Notes: generated from the sequence alone by a model not told the origin. Numbered from the stretch's first letter, positions 49,145 to 63,672 are shown. The stretch is 64,000 bases of DNA from Phycomyces blakesleeanus NRRL 1555(-) (GCF_001638985.1 NW_017265138.1:2099993-2163992); one strand, 5' to 3'. Translations and numbers: made by a program.

Positions 49145-52100
49145 CATAAGCAAAAAAACAACAACTATAGCAACAACTACAAAAAAAAGGCATTGTGTCC
49201 CAAAATCAAGCAATAGGCATGACTAAATAAACTCCTTTATCTCTTTCTTTCTCTAAAGAAGAAGAGAATATGCTCAAGGTCACTGGTTTTTCCATTTCGA
49301 GTCAAAAAGGGGAGAAGGAAACGAAGGAAGACTTGTTCCAATGTCTAGAGGATAAAACCGGGAACCGTTGTTCGTTTCCGTGGTAAGCAGGGAACGGTCG
49401 AAAATGCACGTTTTCTGAGATATTGTCAATTCAAATAGTTATAGAAATAATACTAATCCTAATATGATTTATTTCGTGCAGTGAAAAACGCAATTTCCTG
49501 GTTTGATTCTAAACACACAAAACACCAACGTATCTGTGCAGAAAAATAAATAGGAATAAACCTAAATAGATAATAGAGTAAGTTATTTACTTGATGCAAT
49601 TAAATACAATCTTTTATCTATCTACATTACAATACGTTACATTATATCAATTCATTAATATCACAAAATACAAATACAAGTATAAGATAACATTTAGTAA
49701 TTCTCTCATTTGATAGTAATAATAATAGTAGTAGTAGTAGTAGTAGTAGTAGCAATTTCCTACAAGATTGAAAGAAAAATCAATAATCAATAATAATATC
49801 TCCTTTCCTCCTCCTAAAATTCCCCTTACTTTTGAATGTGCTTGTTGAAATTTGCTTGAAGAATCTTTTTCGAACTGATAAGAACTACTCCCATTTATCA
49901 TAATTATTATACAATGGTTAACAATGATATAGTCTAGTCTAGTATAGTCTAGTCTAGTACAGTCTGGTTGGCACAGACACATTAACCACACTATTCACAT
50001 CGAATCTGCTTTATAATTCTAATAGAGATCTCAAGTATATTCTTTCGGTCAATTAATTACCATTAGATAATTGAGTTTTGCCCTTAATTATGTTATTCTT
50101 TAAGTAAACATAAATATATAGTCTGGATCGAGCCTTTCTTTTGGGCTTTATTGTGTTTTGAGTTTCTCGGTCTCTTTATCTTTGGTCGATTTAAACAAAA
50201 TTAATTCAGTTTTTGCTTAACTAAATCAACATCTAGACTTGTCTGATCTGTTCATTTACTTTTAGGAGACCTTTACTAGTGCTCACATTCATATATATAT
50301 ATTGTGTGTGTGTGTGTGTGTGTGTGTGTTTTTGGGATCTTCAAAGTCAAAATACTTGTGAATACTTGAGATTACAGGTTTTTATTTATTTACTTGGTCT
50401 GGCAGATAACTATTCCTATTATTATATGTATGTACGTATGTATGTATGTATGTATGAAAGTTTATCAGACTAGGAAATAAAAAATACATTTAATTATGAT
50501 ATGCTCTATATTCTTTATCTCACTCCTCTCCTTGTAACTCCTTTAAAACATTCAAAGATCTGTGACCAAAAATAAATAAATAAATATAAAATAGTATATT
50601 TGCTTCATTTTCTAACATTTAATTAGTTGCCTGAAGCATACAGCTTAAGATAACAAATAATATAAATATAAGAAATACCTAGATAATAAGTAGTAAACTC
50701 TAATCACACACATATACAAATATAGTTACTCAAATAGAAAATCAGTAAGACTTTTTTTTTTCCTTTTAAGTAAGACTGTATGTATATTAAGCTTCTTCTA
50801 TTATCATTATGACCTTTTAGAACAATACCCTAAGAAAGGAATGATGAGTAAAAATTAAATTAAATTATAATAGAAATGAGAGGGAAAACACATCTTGAAT
50901 TTGTATTAGACAACTTGGTAGTGTGTCCTTATAGATGGGTCTCTATTTCTCTATTTCTCTCTCGTTTTTGTATCCAAAAAAAATGAAGATCAAATCTAAT
51001 CTAGTATACTTGAATATCAATAAAGCTTATTACAAATATATATTTCTAACTTTATTATCTTTAAGGAAACTGGCCGTACTGTTATGCAATATGCATTTTT
51101 AGATTACATAAGTATTATACATATGCTGTAAAGAAAGAAAGAAAGAAAAAGAGAAAATAAACATCAAATTAGACATGATCATGAGAGTTTGTGCTTCCGT
51201 AATGCCAAACATGCCATCTTATCTGCTTCCTAGCTGAATATTCAATTCGATTGCTTGTGAATACATAAAGAAAAAAAAACTTTGCCGTATAAGCTTTGAC
51301 TAAAATATATATGTTGCTGATCTTTTGAAGATGTGTAACCAATGAATATCATCCAAAAATAAAATGTTTTCCTATCTTTGTGTGCATATGTGCATATGTG
51401 CGTATTTGCAGCGTGAAAAAAATAGTTGAAAAATAGGCTATTATACACACATAAATACAGACCTCATTTAAGCTTGCAGAGCATCCGATAGTAATAATAA
51501 TGTATACAAATTAGAGCGTTGAATAATTGCATTAAGATTAATTTAAAGTTGAAACATTTTTTTTTAAAAAAAAAAAAGATAGATATGTACAATGCATATA
51601 CCACGACAGACGGTGAATTCTGAAAGTCTATAACTTTAGCCAAGCAGCCATAAAAAGAGCAGCAATAATAGCAACAAACTCAAATATTTGATATTTTTTG
51701 TTGTTGTTTAGTTCTCACCCCTGAACTTTCGCCCAAGAGACGTTTAACGGGCCAAAGCCACATCTTTCTTTAATCTAAAAGAGAGAGAGAGAAAGAGAAT
51801 GAAAAAATTCTGTGTCACGAATTGTTGTACGATAATTTAATATGGTACTGAATGTTGCACTAAAAGGCACAAATTTTGGAAACCAAAGAAAAAGAAGAAA
51901 ATGAAGAAAATGAAGAAGAAAATAACGAAGGATGACAGGACCCTTGGCTACGCTGGCTATTCAATAAAAAGTATTAATGATTTAAGAAAAACAGCAGGTA
52001 AAATTACTACTGTATCTCTATTGGTGAAGCTTGGAACTCATTAAGATTGTCTTATCAATTGATATAGAGAGAACCAATAGAATAAAATTATTTAACTCAA

Positions 52101-53196
52101 AAGTTATTGCAAAAATAAAATAAAGACATGTAAAATAAAGACATGTAAAATCCTCCAATTCTGTCTTAGCTACATATCTTTTCAACAAATTGGCGATAGT
52201 TTTCAGCATAAAGCTAGCATAGGCATAATAAATATAAAGGAATAGTCTGTAGATATCATAGCTGTGCCTTCAGTTTACACACCAATAAAAAGAAATAGCA
52301 ATAGCAATAAAAGAAAAATATGGCCTATACATCCAACATGTTAGGCCTTTCTATATCTCGGTATATATGTCTTTAATATATGTCTTGGCTTAATAAACTG
52401 TGTCAAACAATGTTATTCTACTCTAATTTTCTCTCAATCTAAACAAAACAAATATTCATACACCCATTAATATATGCGTATACTATTAATCTATCTGCGC
52501 GGATACACAGGGATAGGCCGGTTGAGTACATTTTTCTTCTTCTTTTAACACGGAGTCGATACAAATGTCTTGCAACCAAACCCTGCCTTGGATAGTTTCT
52601 CAAGATAATACAGTGCGTATTAAATAAAGGTTGTTATTGTTGTTATTGTTTTTGTTTCGAATAGCTCTAAGAGATACATATACTTCCTTATTATTATTTG
52701 AGTATTTAATATTATTATATTGTGGTGTTCTATGCTGTAACATTTTATAATAAATAAATAGAAAAAGGTTGGGATTCCATGTTCGTTTGTTTGTTTTATT
52801 CTTATTCACAAAAGTAAACATTTCAAGTATCTACAGTGCAAGTTATATACATATATAGTCAGTATTCTCCGTATTCCAGGACCATAGGACGTTTGGACGC
52901 AAGGTCTTCAGGATGACAGGACTTCGAAAATTCAGGATAAGCAGATATTCAGGAAGTACAGGGTTTAAGGATGACATAATGACAAGATGTCAGAATGCCA
53001 GGAAATTGGGAAGGGTACGCCTAACTCATTCAAGAGTGATCCAGGGACCTCAATGGTAGCTACCCAACTGACATGTATATGAATAGATATTCAATTGAAT
53101 CGACAATCCGTAAATCTATTCTATACACATGTAATTGTAATTATATAAGATGAGATGAAATGAGAGCCACTTTTTCTTATGGCTTTTATATAAATG

Positions 53197-53231
<35 letters not shown>

Positions 53232-54327
53232 GTCTGTCTTTCACTCAATTCTTTTTGATTTTTAATTTTATTTATTTTATATAGAAACCCTTGGTTCTAA
53301 AAGGTGGCAATGTTTGTAAACATTAAAAGGAAAAGAAGCCAAACTCAAAAAGTGAGGAGTAAGCTCAATAAAGTCCAATTGAACCGAGTACGTGAAAATA
53401 AATAAATCAGTTTCACAAAAATATATTAAACTTTTTTGTTTTCTTCTTCTTTTATATCTCTTACAGGGTTATCGTCCCATTTCCATTTCTCTCACTCTCT
53501 TCACCTATCTATCTATCTATCTATCTATCTCACTCTAACTCCCCGCCTCCCCTTTCCCTTTCCCTTATCTTTCAGGTGAAATGAGAAGAAGAGAGGAGGG
53601 GAGGGGAGAGAAGAAGGACGAGAATAAATATAAGGCCAAGGATAAGGGTTTTATGTCCAAAACCCATGTGTAAGTGTGTATGTGTGTATGTGCAAGGTGA
53701 TTTTTTTTGTTTGATTTTGTAAAAAAAAAAAAAAAGTAACATGGTGCCAGAAATATATATATATGTCAGGACGTTGTACAGAGTTTCTAACATTTGATAT
53801 CTTGTACAGTTTCAGAATGTGATCTTACTCGCAACCTTAGAGACGAACAAAAAAAAAACCAAAAAATATATGTATACTTATATATATATAAATTACAAGA
53901 GAAATACATCTTCAAGTATGAAATTTCCGAATGTCAATCTTATTCAGTCAATAAAGGGGGGATTCAACAACCATAATTTTTTTCTTTTACTCTCACATTT
54001 ATATGCTTGAGTTTTAATTACCGATATCATTGGTCGTAATTAATTTTAAAAGTATAATAAAAAGTCTTTTTAAAAAATCTTAATATATAAACGCCGATCA
54101 TAACAAATAGTTTGTATTGGACAATACTTTAAACTCAAGTATAGAATAAAAAAAAATAAAAAAGTAAAAGATTGTTGAACTCCCCCTAAGAATAATAATA
54201 ATATCCGACAATATTTTTTTTGAAACAAAAATGAAAATAAATTAAATAAATAAAAGCAGACTATATATATGTGTGTGTGAAGTAAAATAAAATAAAATAA
54301 AATAGATAAAAACTTTATATAACAAAA

Positions 54328-54410
54328 TAATAATAATAATAGTAATAGTAATAGTAATAATAATAGTAATAGTAATAGTAATAGTAATAGTAATAGTAAT
54401 AGTAATAATA
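54328..54410. repeat. TAATAG hexamer microsatellite
   Basis: Repeated AGTAAT/TAATAG units with occasional TAATAA interruptions, in the 3' intergenic region of the LIM-RhoGAP gene. Confidence 0.85.
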
Positions 54411-54847
54411 CGAATAAATAATAATGGTAGTAGTAGCAAGACAAAAAGAATATATGTTAATTTAGCTGTCTTTTTTTTCTCCTTCTTTTTCTTCTTCTTC
54501 TTTTCTTAATTGATTGATTAATTGTAGGCTACATATTCATATATATAAATATAAATATTTACGTATCTTGGGTAGGCGCATACAAGACATGTTACATGTT
54601 CCTGTTCCTGTTCCTGTTCCTGTGAATATGTCAACCAATTAACCAAAAATCAATATAAAATAAGAATATGAAAAAAGAAAGAAAGAAACAAAAGAAAGGA
54701 AGGAATGAAAGTAATAAAAGAAAACATAAATGAAAATTGTATAAATAATTACGTGCCCTCTTAAAAACTAAAGGCGAAAAAGAAGAAGAAGAAGAAGAAG
54801 AAGAAGAAGAAGAAGAAAACAAAACAAAACAAAACACCCTGTATTTT

Positions 54848-56090
54848 CTATTGAGAAGTTACATGCTGTGCCGAGTTTAGTGGGGAATGTGCATATGGGG
54901 AGGAAGGTGAAGGAGGAAGTTGGCCAGAGGAAGAGGAAGAGGAAGAATTGTTATGGTGATGATGATGAGGATGAGGATGATGGTATTGTTGTTGATGTTG
55001 TTGCTGTTGTTGTTGCTGTTGGTGGTGATAATACTGCTGCTGCTGTTGCTGCTGCTGTTGTTGTTGATGCTGTTGCTGCTGCTGATGAAGATGATGATAG
55101 CTATTCATGGATGAAAATGAGGAATGGCTGGTGTTAATTGGAGGTCTGAGGTTGACGGCTTGGCGTGAGAGATTTGTAGGATAAAAGTCAGAGGAAGGAT
55201 GTCGGTTAGAGTAAGGTAAGAATTGCTGTTGTGTATAGATAGACGTAGGTGGTGGGTGCTGTCCATCGACTAATCCATCAAACAGTCGAAGGTCGGTAGA
55301 TGATGTGAATGATGGAGGTATACTGGTAGTGCTTTGGGAAGGATGCTGCTGATGCAGGTTTTGCTGTTGCTGGTGTTTCTTGTGCTTCATCATCTGCTCT
55401 ACCTTTTTTAAGAATTCTTTTGAAGATATGTCCATCATAGCCGATGCGTCTGCTAAACTAGGATCCTGCAAAAACGGCTCTAATTCCTCAGGAACCTATC
55501 GATGTTATTATTATTGTTTAAAAAAAAAGCAAATGATTGGTTAATTGATTAATGGACTGACTCATTTTTATTGTAATAAATATATATTGCATTAAAGTGA
55601 TAATGATACAAGACACATTTCATTTCATTTCATTTCCTTTCATTTTAATTTGATTTTATTTTATTTATTTCTACTTACCAAGCATAATTCCTCACAAGAT
55701 TCCAATAAGACCTCAACTACTCCAATAGCCGAAAATGAATCGTCTTTTACAGGATCTTTTGAATCGGTTGTCAGAATATTCGGTGCGATTACACGGGCAA
55801 GATTGGGAATATCCATGCGACTGCCGACGTCAGTTGTTACATGAGAAAATGAAGCAACCCATCGTAAAAACAGAACAAGGACCTCAAGTGTATCTCGATT
55901 ACACCTCGGAAGCATGCAACATGCCAGATGAAGGACATGCCTTCGTGTAGAAGGATTTGTAATTTCTGTTTATATATACATATATATATTCATATACATA
56001 TTAGATATTTGAATTGATCATTTTTTGTTTTATTTAATATTTATTTTATTTATTTATAATGATAATAGTGATAGCAGAAGAAGAAGAAGA

Positions 56091-56154
<64 letters not shown>

Positions 56155-59100
56155 AAATTGGCGGTTGTGGTTGTGGTGGTGTTATAAATGCATAATAATA
56201 GTAATAATAGTATAAGAAAGAGGTGGTTGGAGAAGAAAGGAAAAGACAAAGAAAAAGAAGAAAAAGGAAGAAGAAAAGAGATTACTTACTTTGAGCGCAT
56301 GTGAACAATCCATGCAGTTTAAATGTCAATAACGGGTCCGGCAATTCTCTCAAAAACCTTTTTAAAAGAGCAGCAATTTGAATTACATTCTCTGATGTCA
56401 AGTCTACATCATGAGGATGTTTGTCTAGTTGCTCTGTCAGTTCCTTTAGCCTTCGAATGTTGCCATTCTTTCGAAAAACTCCTTCAACCGACATATCTAC
56501 ACCATTAAAGAAATAAGAAAAAATAATAATAATATTAATGATAATATGTATATATATATATATTTCATTTGAATTGATTTTTTTTTCTCTTTTACCTTTT
56601 TGTCGCATAGCCGTAATGGCATCGTCTAAAAATCCAGCAATCTTTATCGGTGAAGGACCAGCTCCAAGGTTAGATTCTACTCCTGTTTTTTCAGTGAGAA
56701 CGTCAATAGGTACGCCAAATGTACCCTCTTCTTTGCATTTCTGGGCCTTCCTTCCACCCCCTGTTCTAAAAGATGTAAAGAATTTTCCCCAAATAGATGC
56801 CTTTTTGAGCTCAATCATGTTTAACAACTCGCCAAGCGTAAAATGCTCGCGCACATATGGCTCAATATGAACCACGGCTACATGACGGATGATCATGTAC
56901 TGCAGAGCAGATAGTTCAGAGAGATAGATTCGAGACCTGGTCCCAGCATGTGGAGCGAACATTCTTCCTGCCATTGCCGTTGTAGCAACAGGATGAGTGT
57001 AGGGGTGGGTTTGATTATGAGTTTGAGGTTGAGTAGGGGGGTGGTGCGGAGAAAGCTGGGTAGAGGGAAGTGTGGTTGGTGTTGCGGTGGCTCTGCCAAG
57101 AGAATAGGGCGGGTGTTCGGCTACGGTGAGGGCAGCAAATTGTGGAAGGTCGTCGAGTCCAATGCTTTTCTGGGGTCTGTGGCGTGTCTTATTTGCCAAA
57201 GCATGTGTTGGCAGTGGTGGTAATTCCTTATTCTGGTCCGACAATCGTACCAAACTATCTGACCGCGCCGGCGCTGGTCTATTTGCTGCTGTATTGGTGT
57301 TGTCGTTAGAGTTGTCGGTGTTGGTACCAGTATTGTTATCGATTTTATTGATATTAGCAGTAGTAGCAGATGTGCCCTGTTCAACATCATCAATTATGGA
57401 TGTGTTGGCATTGCCGATGATGGTTGATCTTTTGGCTGTTTTGAATGACCGAGAAATCTTTCGGTCAGGTTTAGTGGCCGAGATCATGCTAGTGTCAGTT
57501 ATGTAGGTCGGGTAGTGATGGGTTCTTTCGTCAACGTGCTGGCTCACAACCTGCTGCTTTTCGACAGTGTGGGTGATAATTTCTTTTCCAAGTGCGTCTT
57601 TTGGGGCCTGGATCTTTGACTTTGTCGAATAATCAATTGCTGATAATTGCTGATCTAACAATTATTAGTATTATTATAATATGTATATATAAAAGTATTA
57701 ACATACGACGTATTAAATAAGCTGTTTTATATTATCATCATTACTATTGTTACTATTACCTTGCTAAAATAGCAAAATAAATAGTAAATTATAAAAGTAA
57801 TAATTAAACTAAACTAATAATGATAATGATAATGATTTTGTACCTGTGATGTGCAAAAGACTACACAATCGACTGAGTGCCACTCGAAGGAGGAATGCAT
57901 ATTGCACGAGTTTTGTAACGTATTCAAAAGAATTCGTGGTGCTGTCTCTTGATCCCGAACATCGGGTACACATTAAAGTGTGCGATGATGCATTAAATAC
58001 AGCCAGATGGGTGTGATCTGCGAGGGATCTTTTGCACTGGTGGCATACAAAGCATCGTATATGCCATCGGAATTGTCCGGATTTCATGCACTGATCTTCA
58101 ATTGATAATTTGCAACAGCAGCAGCAGTCAGTGGCCTCTTTAGATTTCACCAGTCTCTGACTGTCTCTGCTGTGTCTTTCTTTTCCAGCGACCTCCATTA
58201 GTTTAGCCAAAAGACGAGAGACGGCTACAGGTTTTCCGACAATCAAATCTAGACGTAGGGCAGCCGATAGTGCTACACGAATGAGGATCTTGAGGTAGTG
58301 TGCCAGACCGGTGATAAGAGAGAGTAGTTCTTGAGAGATTCCCAATTTTCTCATCTCGACTTCTTGGGTTTTCCACATTAATGAAAAGAAGTTGATGATC
58401 TTTTTGCAGAGCATCTTGGCTTCCCGAGTGTATTTGAATTCTATACAAATGTTTATATATAATTAATATGTAAGACCAAAGAGAGAATATATATATATAT
58501 ATATATATATTGAAAGGTAACTATGCCAACTAATAGATATGTATTTTACCTTGCTGCTTATGTTCATGGTAGATCATCAAGAGTTCGTCTATTCCTGAAA
58601 ACAGGGCTTCTACATGGACTAGAAATCGTTCTGAAATACAAATGCCGTTGATATAACTTCCATTGGATACGTGTAGCAGCATTTCAGATATACATAAAGC
58701 CGACGATTCTATAGATATGAATATCGATAGGTCAATTGATTGATTGGTTGATCAATTGAATTGATTGTTCATTTTTTTTTAAATAATAATAATAAGAACA
58801 ATATGTGAGTTACATTGTTTACCAATACCATTTTTCAATTGAAGATTAGTATTATTATTTTTAAAAGAAAGGACATTACATATTCACTCTCTCCTCTTTA
58901 CCCCCCCTTCTTCCCCCTTCCTTTAACCTCAAGATATTTCTTCTGCACACTCGTTCCTTTATTTAATTAACTATTATCTAGTTTCTCTTTCTCTCTTTCT
59001 CTCTTATTTACCTTCAAATGCAGACAAGACTTGCCATATCCGAAAAACCTTTTCTTCTGTCTCTTGGTGTTTTTCAAGTAATTGACTTGGTGTTTGTGGG

Positions 59101-60396
59101 GAACGATCTACTGCTATTAATACGATCAAAATCATGATTACGATCATTATATAAGCATGAATATCAGACATAACATAACAATTTGATTTTCTTTGGACAA
59201 AATCGTTATTTTTACATTTATTTTTATTTTACCTTTTTGTGTAATAATATCACCATCTTCAATTGACGGCTGTGCGATGCGAACGTTCCAGTACTATATA
59301 TATATAAAAAACGTGGGTTTGCGTCAAACGGGAACTGAATAAACGAATGGCGGAGATACTCCCCCAAAAAAAAACGAGAGAGGAAGAAAAAAAAAAAGAC
59401 CTCTCGTTCTTTTTTTTGTCTTTTTTTGGTAACTAATAATTCGTGGAAGAAGGGAGAAGAAAGAAGGAGAATAGAGACATAAAGTCATACAAAGATATAT
59501 AGCAATAGCAATAGCAATAGCAATAGCAATAGCAATAGCAATAGCAATAGCAATAGCAATAGCAATAGCAATAGCAATAGCAATAGCAATAGAAATAGCA
59601 GTAAAGATATTATAGAGTACATTGAAGTGAGGGAGGGAAATGGTGAGAATGATTGGGACTATTTGTAGTCTATAGGTGTGGAAATTGAAAGAAAGAGAAA
59701 TATAAAGGGTACCGTGTACGGTGTACGGTGCGTGGTGTATGGTGTACAGTATACAGTGTACAATGTATACAGTATGATACAGTATAGTATGCTTTTTTCT
59801 TTTGGATTTTTTTTTTACCTTGTGAATCATATAGCACTCGGGATGCCAGTGTTCGACATCATCTTTTCGGTCAATCTCTACATATTGTTTCAAGATTGCC
59901 ATCTCGCAACCAGCGCACATGACTGCGAATTGGATTGAATAGTGAAAGTGGCAAAATACTTGACCATTGTGCTCATAATATGAATCCTCAGGACCAAAGA
60001 CTACTGGACATGCACTGCATGTGAAATGGTCGGTGTGGTATTTTTTGTTCGCGGCAATGATGTATGATTCTTTGAGAAAATCTTGGCAATTGTCGCAAAT
60101 GAGGTCGAGTCTAGCAAAATAATCGCGCTCGCAAAGGTGAAGAGTCTGATTGGAATCTAATGTGAAAGTATAGAATTTTGATGCGACCGGTACTCCACAA
60201 TCCTAGTTCAAAAGAGTGTGAATATGAATATGAAGATTATATATATATGATAGACTTTGGGAACTTGGCTTACTAGGCAAGTGAAGCATTCGGGATGATA
60301 TTCTTTGCCTAATGCTTTCATGAATCGACTGCCTACTAGATCATGACATTTTGCACAGGTAATTTGGCTTTGGATTGCGTCAGGGTTTGGTTCCAT
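54848..60396 (-). CDS. LRG1: LIM-domain Rho GTPase-activating protein, Lrg1 type
   Basis: About 11 exons, roughly 1200 aa, from ATG at 60396 to TAG at 54848-54850. LIM pairs come first: CAKC...YHPECFTC, CDNC...YHTDHFTCSAC, and CAGC...HWHPECY (60396-59819). A further LIM near 58100-57960 reads CCKLSIEDQCMKSGQFRWH then CFVCHQC...CTRC. A low-complexity Thr/Asn/Pro/His region follows (57500-56940). The RhoGAP domain spans about 56740-55680: GVPIDVLTEK, arginine finger in EGVFRKNGN, LLKRFLRELPDPLL, and LARVIAPNIL. The C-terminal exon (55497-54848) is Gln/His-rich with long CAG-type runs. Lrg1 proteins inactivate Rho1, restraining beta-1,3-glucan synthesis and wall-integrity signalling. Introns hold long microsatellites (56075-56153, 59501-59600). 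Some exon ends in the 59300-58450 part are approximate. Confidence 0.9.
56075..56153. repeat. AAG then AGT trinucleotide microsatellite in LRG1 intron
   Basis: A short AAG run followed by about 20 AGT units, inside the intron that splits the RhoGAP domain. Confidence 0.9.
59501..59600. repeat. AGCAAT hexamer microsatellite in LRG1 intron
   Basis: About 15 perfect AGCAAT units with a diverged end, in the intron after the third LIM motif. An apparent Ile/Ala-repeat frame across it is not coding. Confidence 0.92.
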
Positions 60397-61825
60397 TAGA
60401 CGGGGTTAAGATAGTCTTATTGTTGCTGTAATTGTTGTTGTAGTTGTTGTTGTTGCTATTGAAGTAAAAAGAAAAAGGTGTACTGATAATAGTAATAATA
60501 ATAATGATGTGGTGGTAGTGGTAGTGGTGGTTGTGCAACTTTCAAATCTGGTGTATTGAAATATAGTATATATATATATATATATTATAAAATATATATA
60601 ATAGAGAGAGAAAAGAGATGGAAGAAAAGAGAGAGAGAGAGAAAGAAAAAAGAAAGGCAAAAAACGTTGGTTGGTTAATTATTATAATTATAAATATAAA
60701 TATAAATAAAAAATATAATGTTACTTTATTTTTATTTTTATTTTTTTGGTTGTGTGTATTCTGTAGATTTTGTAGCTATGGTAAATTGTTAAGTTAAATG
60801 CACTGAATTGTTATCAATATTTTTTGATTTTGATTTTTTTGATTTGGTGAAAAATATCTATGGATCTTTTATTTTACGTTTCTTGTATGTATGTTTTTTT
60901 TGTGCATGTGGAATTGGGTATGTTATATGGATTTAATTATATGTTTTATTCATTGTTTCTTTCTTTCTTTCTTTCTTTATTTCTTATTGCCTATCTAGTA
61001 CCTTGTAATGTGGTGTAGTATGTAACTTGCTTAGTTAAATGGAAGTAATATATGTAAATATTATAGTAAAAATGATACTTACAGACAAGAGATCTAGAAA
61101 ATCAAAAGAATTGATAGAACAGACAAAAATCGAAATGTATATATAATAAATGTATAGATAAAAAGGAAGAACAAGAAGAAACTTAATAAATTATTATTAT
61201 GTGATCATAAAGGAGACCAAATATATATACATAGACATAGACATAGACATAGACATATATATTTCTACTTCTCTATCTATATCTTCTTGATATTGCTAAA
61301 AAAGGATTATAAGCTCATGTACAAAAATAGGTACAATTCTTTATTTTATTTATTTTAGCTTCCCGGAGTCTATATAATTATATATTATATTTAAATATGT
61401 ATATATGTATGTAAATGTATTCATACAAAAGAGAGAAAAACAGTTCTTTTTGTATCTATATTGACTAGAAAATAAATATTTGTTTTGGCTGTCAAAATAT
61501 ATGTATATATGTATAAAAGAAACACTCTTGAATTGAAAAATCTTAAAGGGGGGACTCAATTGCAATTACATCATCTTGGTAAAATAAGGATAAATGATTA
61601 TTATACCACAAAGATATCTTGTAAGCTTATTTAGTGAATACATATATATATATATATATTTTTTTTTGATCCAACAAAAAACATATATAAATAATAATAA
61701 AATACAATAGAGAGAGAAAGAGAGATCTATTTCTGTGTTACAATATATAGATATAAATATTCAAATATTGGTTTCGTGACAGCCTTGTAAAAATAAATAA
61801 ATAAATAAAAATTATAACAAAAGAC
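60397..61825. other. Spacer between LRG1 and the holo-ACP synthase gene
   Basis: AT-rich with GTT/GTA repeats near 60420-60530, AT tract near 60570, TTTC units near 60957-60980 and ATAGAC units near 61230-61255. Holds the LRG1 promoter and the 3' flank of the next gene. No coding exon seen. Confidence 0.5.
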
Positions 61826-62490
61826 TTATCCTTCCAATAGAATTTGAGCAATCACATAATCACCATCATGCGACAGTGAGACATGTACACCCTTGATCCC
61901 ATAAGCCTTTGCATTATCAACCTCAACTACAGGTTTACCTACAAACAGATTTGTTAAAATAGAAGAAGTAGAAGAAGGTTTTTTGTATATATATATATTT
62001 TATATACAATATGAATTTTTAAAAGAGGTCACAACAACACTAACAGCAACACACTACAAAACACATTTTACATATTTTACACACAAACAATTTATAATAT
62101 TATTTTTTTCTTTAGTTTATTTTTACCTTTGAGCTTTGTTACTGTAACTTGTTTCCACTCTAGCTTTTGAACCGGGAACAAGGCTTTATAAATCGCCTCT
62201 TTTATGCACCAACTTAACACACACACATATATATACAGAACCTTAATTTAATTTAAACCACTCTTTTCTTACTGATATATACATTATTACAGTTACCGTT
62301 TGGCAAGAAACATCAACTGTTGCTCTTGAACAACCTGATCACGACATTCAGATGTCGGAAACTTTCTTGTAAACATCTCATGCTCATTCTTGCTCAAGAT
62401 TCTTTTTGCCAGGCCACCGCTACCTCTTCTAGCCACCAAACTAGCCAGGCGAGGCAAATGTAAAAGATCAACTCCAATACCCAATATCAT
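61826..62490 (-). CDS. PPT2: Holo-[acyl-carrier-protein] synthase, AcpS-type phosphopantetheinyl transferase
   Basis: Three exons, 62490-62297, 62212-62127 and 61938-61826, in consistent phase, 130 aa, the normal AcpS length. Motifs: MILGIGVDLLHLPRL with the metal-binding Asp, then LAKRWCIKEAIYKAL across the first intron (the family R-W-x-x-K-E-A-x-x-K-A), then KPVVEV and a final VHVSLSHDGDYVIAQILLEG. Role: moves the 4'-phosphopantetheine arm of coenzyme A to a Ser of an acyl carrier protein. In fungi the AcpS-type enzyme (yeast Ppt2) serves the mitochondrial ACP. No clear targeting peptide is present before the first motif, as the protein begins directly with the catalytic strand. Confidence 0.9.
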
Positions 62491-63634
62491 TTCAAATTAA
62501 AATAATGATAATAGTAACAACAATATTAAGCTGTGGCTGTGAAGGTTTATAAAACATATTTGTCTCTCTCTCTTTCTGTGTGTGCAAATTTTGGCGGGCT
62601 GTAAATAACAATATTTATTTATTTATTTATTTCACCAAAGCACAACACAATAAAGCAGCTCAAAGCAACTCAAAGCAAATGTGTTACCCAAAAGAAACGT
62701 TTTTGTTTTGTATATTTCATTTTTCCTTTTATTCTGTTTTAATTGGGGACACTTCTAAGGCTTAGGCCACCAACCTCTTTATTTGGACATTTGGCTATTT
62801 GCGTATTATTAGAGTTGAAACGGCAAAATAAATAAATAAATAAATAAATAAAGGAATTGGCAGTTGAGCCACGTACATATTTAATTCTTTGAGGTTCCTC
62901 AACCTTTCTTATCTTTAGGACATAAACAGGACGATAATGATAATGCCCAACCTCTTGTCTCTATATTTCAATATTTCTATATATACACATATGAGTTTAT
63001 TTGTGGGCAAGATACTAGATATGTAATTCTCTAGGTTTTCTTCAAAATATCATCGAAACTATGTTTTGCTTTTCTCACAATCATATGTTTAACAAATATG
63101 TAATACATATACTTTCTTATTTGTTTGTGACTTGGTCTTATTTCTAAACATCAATAGCTTACAACCTCTACAGCTAGAGCTAGAGCTAGAGTTAGAGTTG
63201 GACCTACAATTGTCATGTGTCTTGCAAATGATTACTGCCTATTTGCAACTCTACACACACATATACCCACATGCTTGCAAAACATTCCGATTGCACTGCC
63301 TTTGTCACTCTGTGTAGCAAACCCCAAAGAAATATATATATAGTGTGCACACCAACACAAAATAATAATAATTTAACACCATCTTTTCTGCTCATTTTTT
63401 TTTATTTTATTTTATTTTTAAAAAAAAAAATTATTATACAATTCCCATTAATAGTAATTTGTACAACATTATAACTCACTCACAGCCAATAGAATTATTA
63501 GGTATTATTTCTTTTTTAAAAATAAAAAAATAAAATAATAATAAGCATCTTGTGCTACAAACATGCCATATATTATTTTTGCTCTTTCTCTTTAGTTTTG
63601 ATTTTTGATTTCCTTATAGCTTTTTTTTTTATGT

Positions 63635-63672
<38 letters not shown>

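Larger units (their letters stand above)
48873..54847. other. Gene-poor interval of about 6 kb
   Basis: No exon supported on either strand. Contains the desaturase promoter, a long AT tract (49103-49141), an AGT tract (49719-49751), a GT run near 50305-50330, a TATG tract near 50430-50455, a cryptic AGGATGACAGGAC-type repeat around 52890-53020, CT and CTAT runs near 53200 and 53510, a TAATAG hexamer tract (54328-54410), TTCCTG units (54599-54621) and AAG then AAAAC repeats (54781-54836). The right end is the 3' flank of the LIM-RhoGAP gene. Confidence 0.5.

Noticed and set aside
59324..59920. Long frame with an Ile-Ala repeat in the LIM-RhoGAP region
   Set aside because: It is intronic read-through of the AGCAAT hexamer tract. 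Only the first residues (the CAGC LIM exon) are coding.
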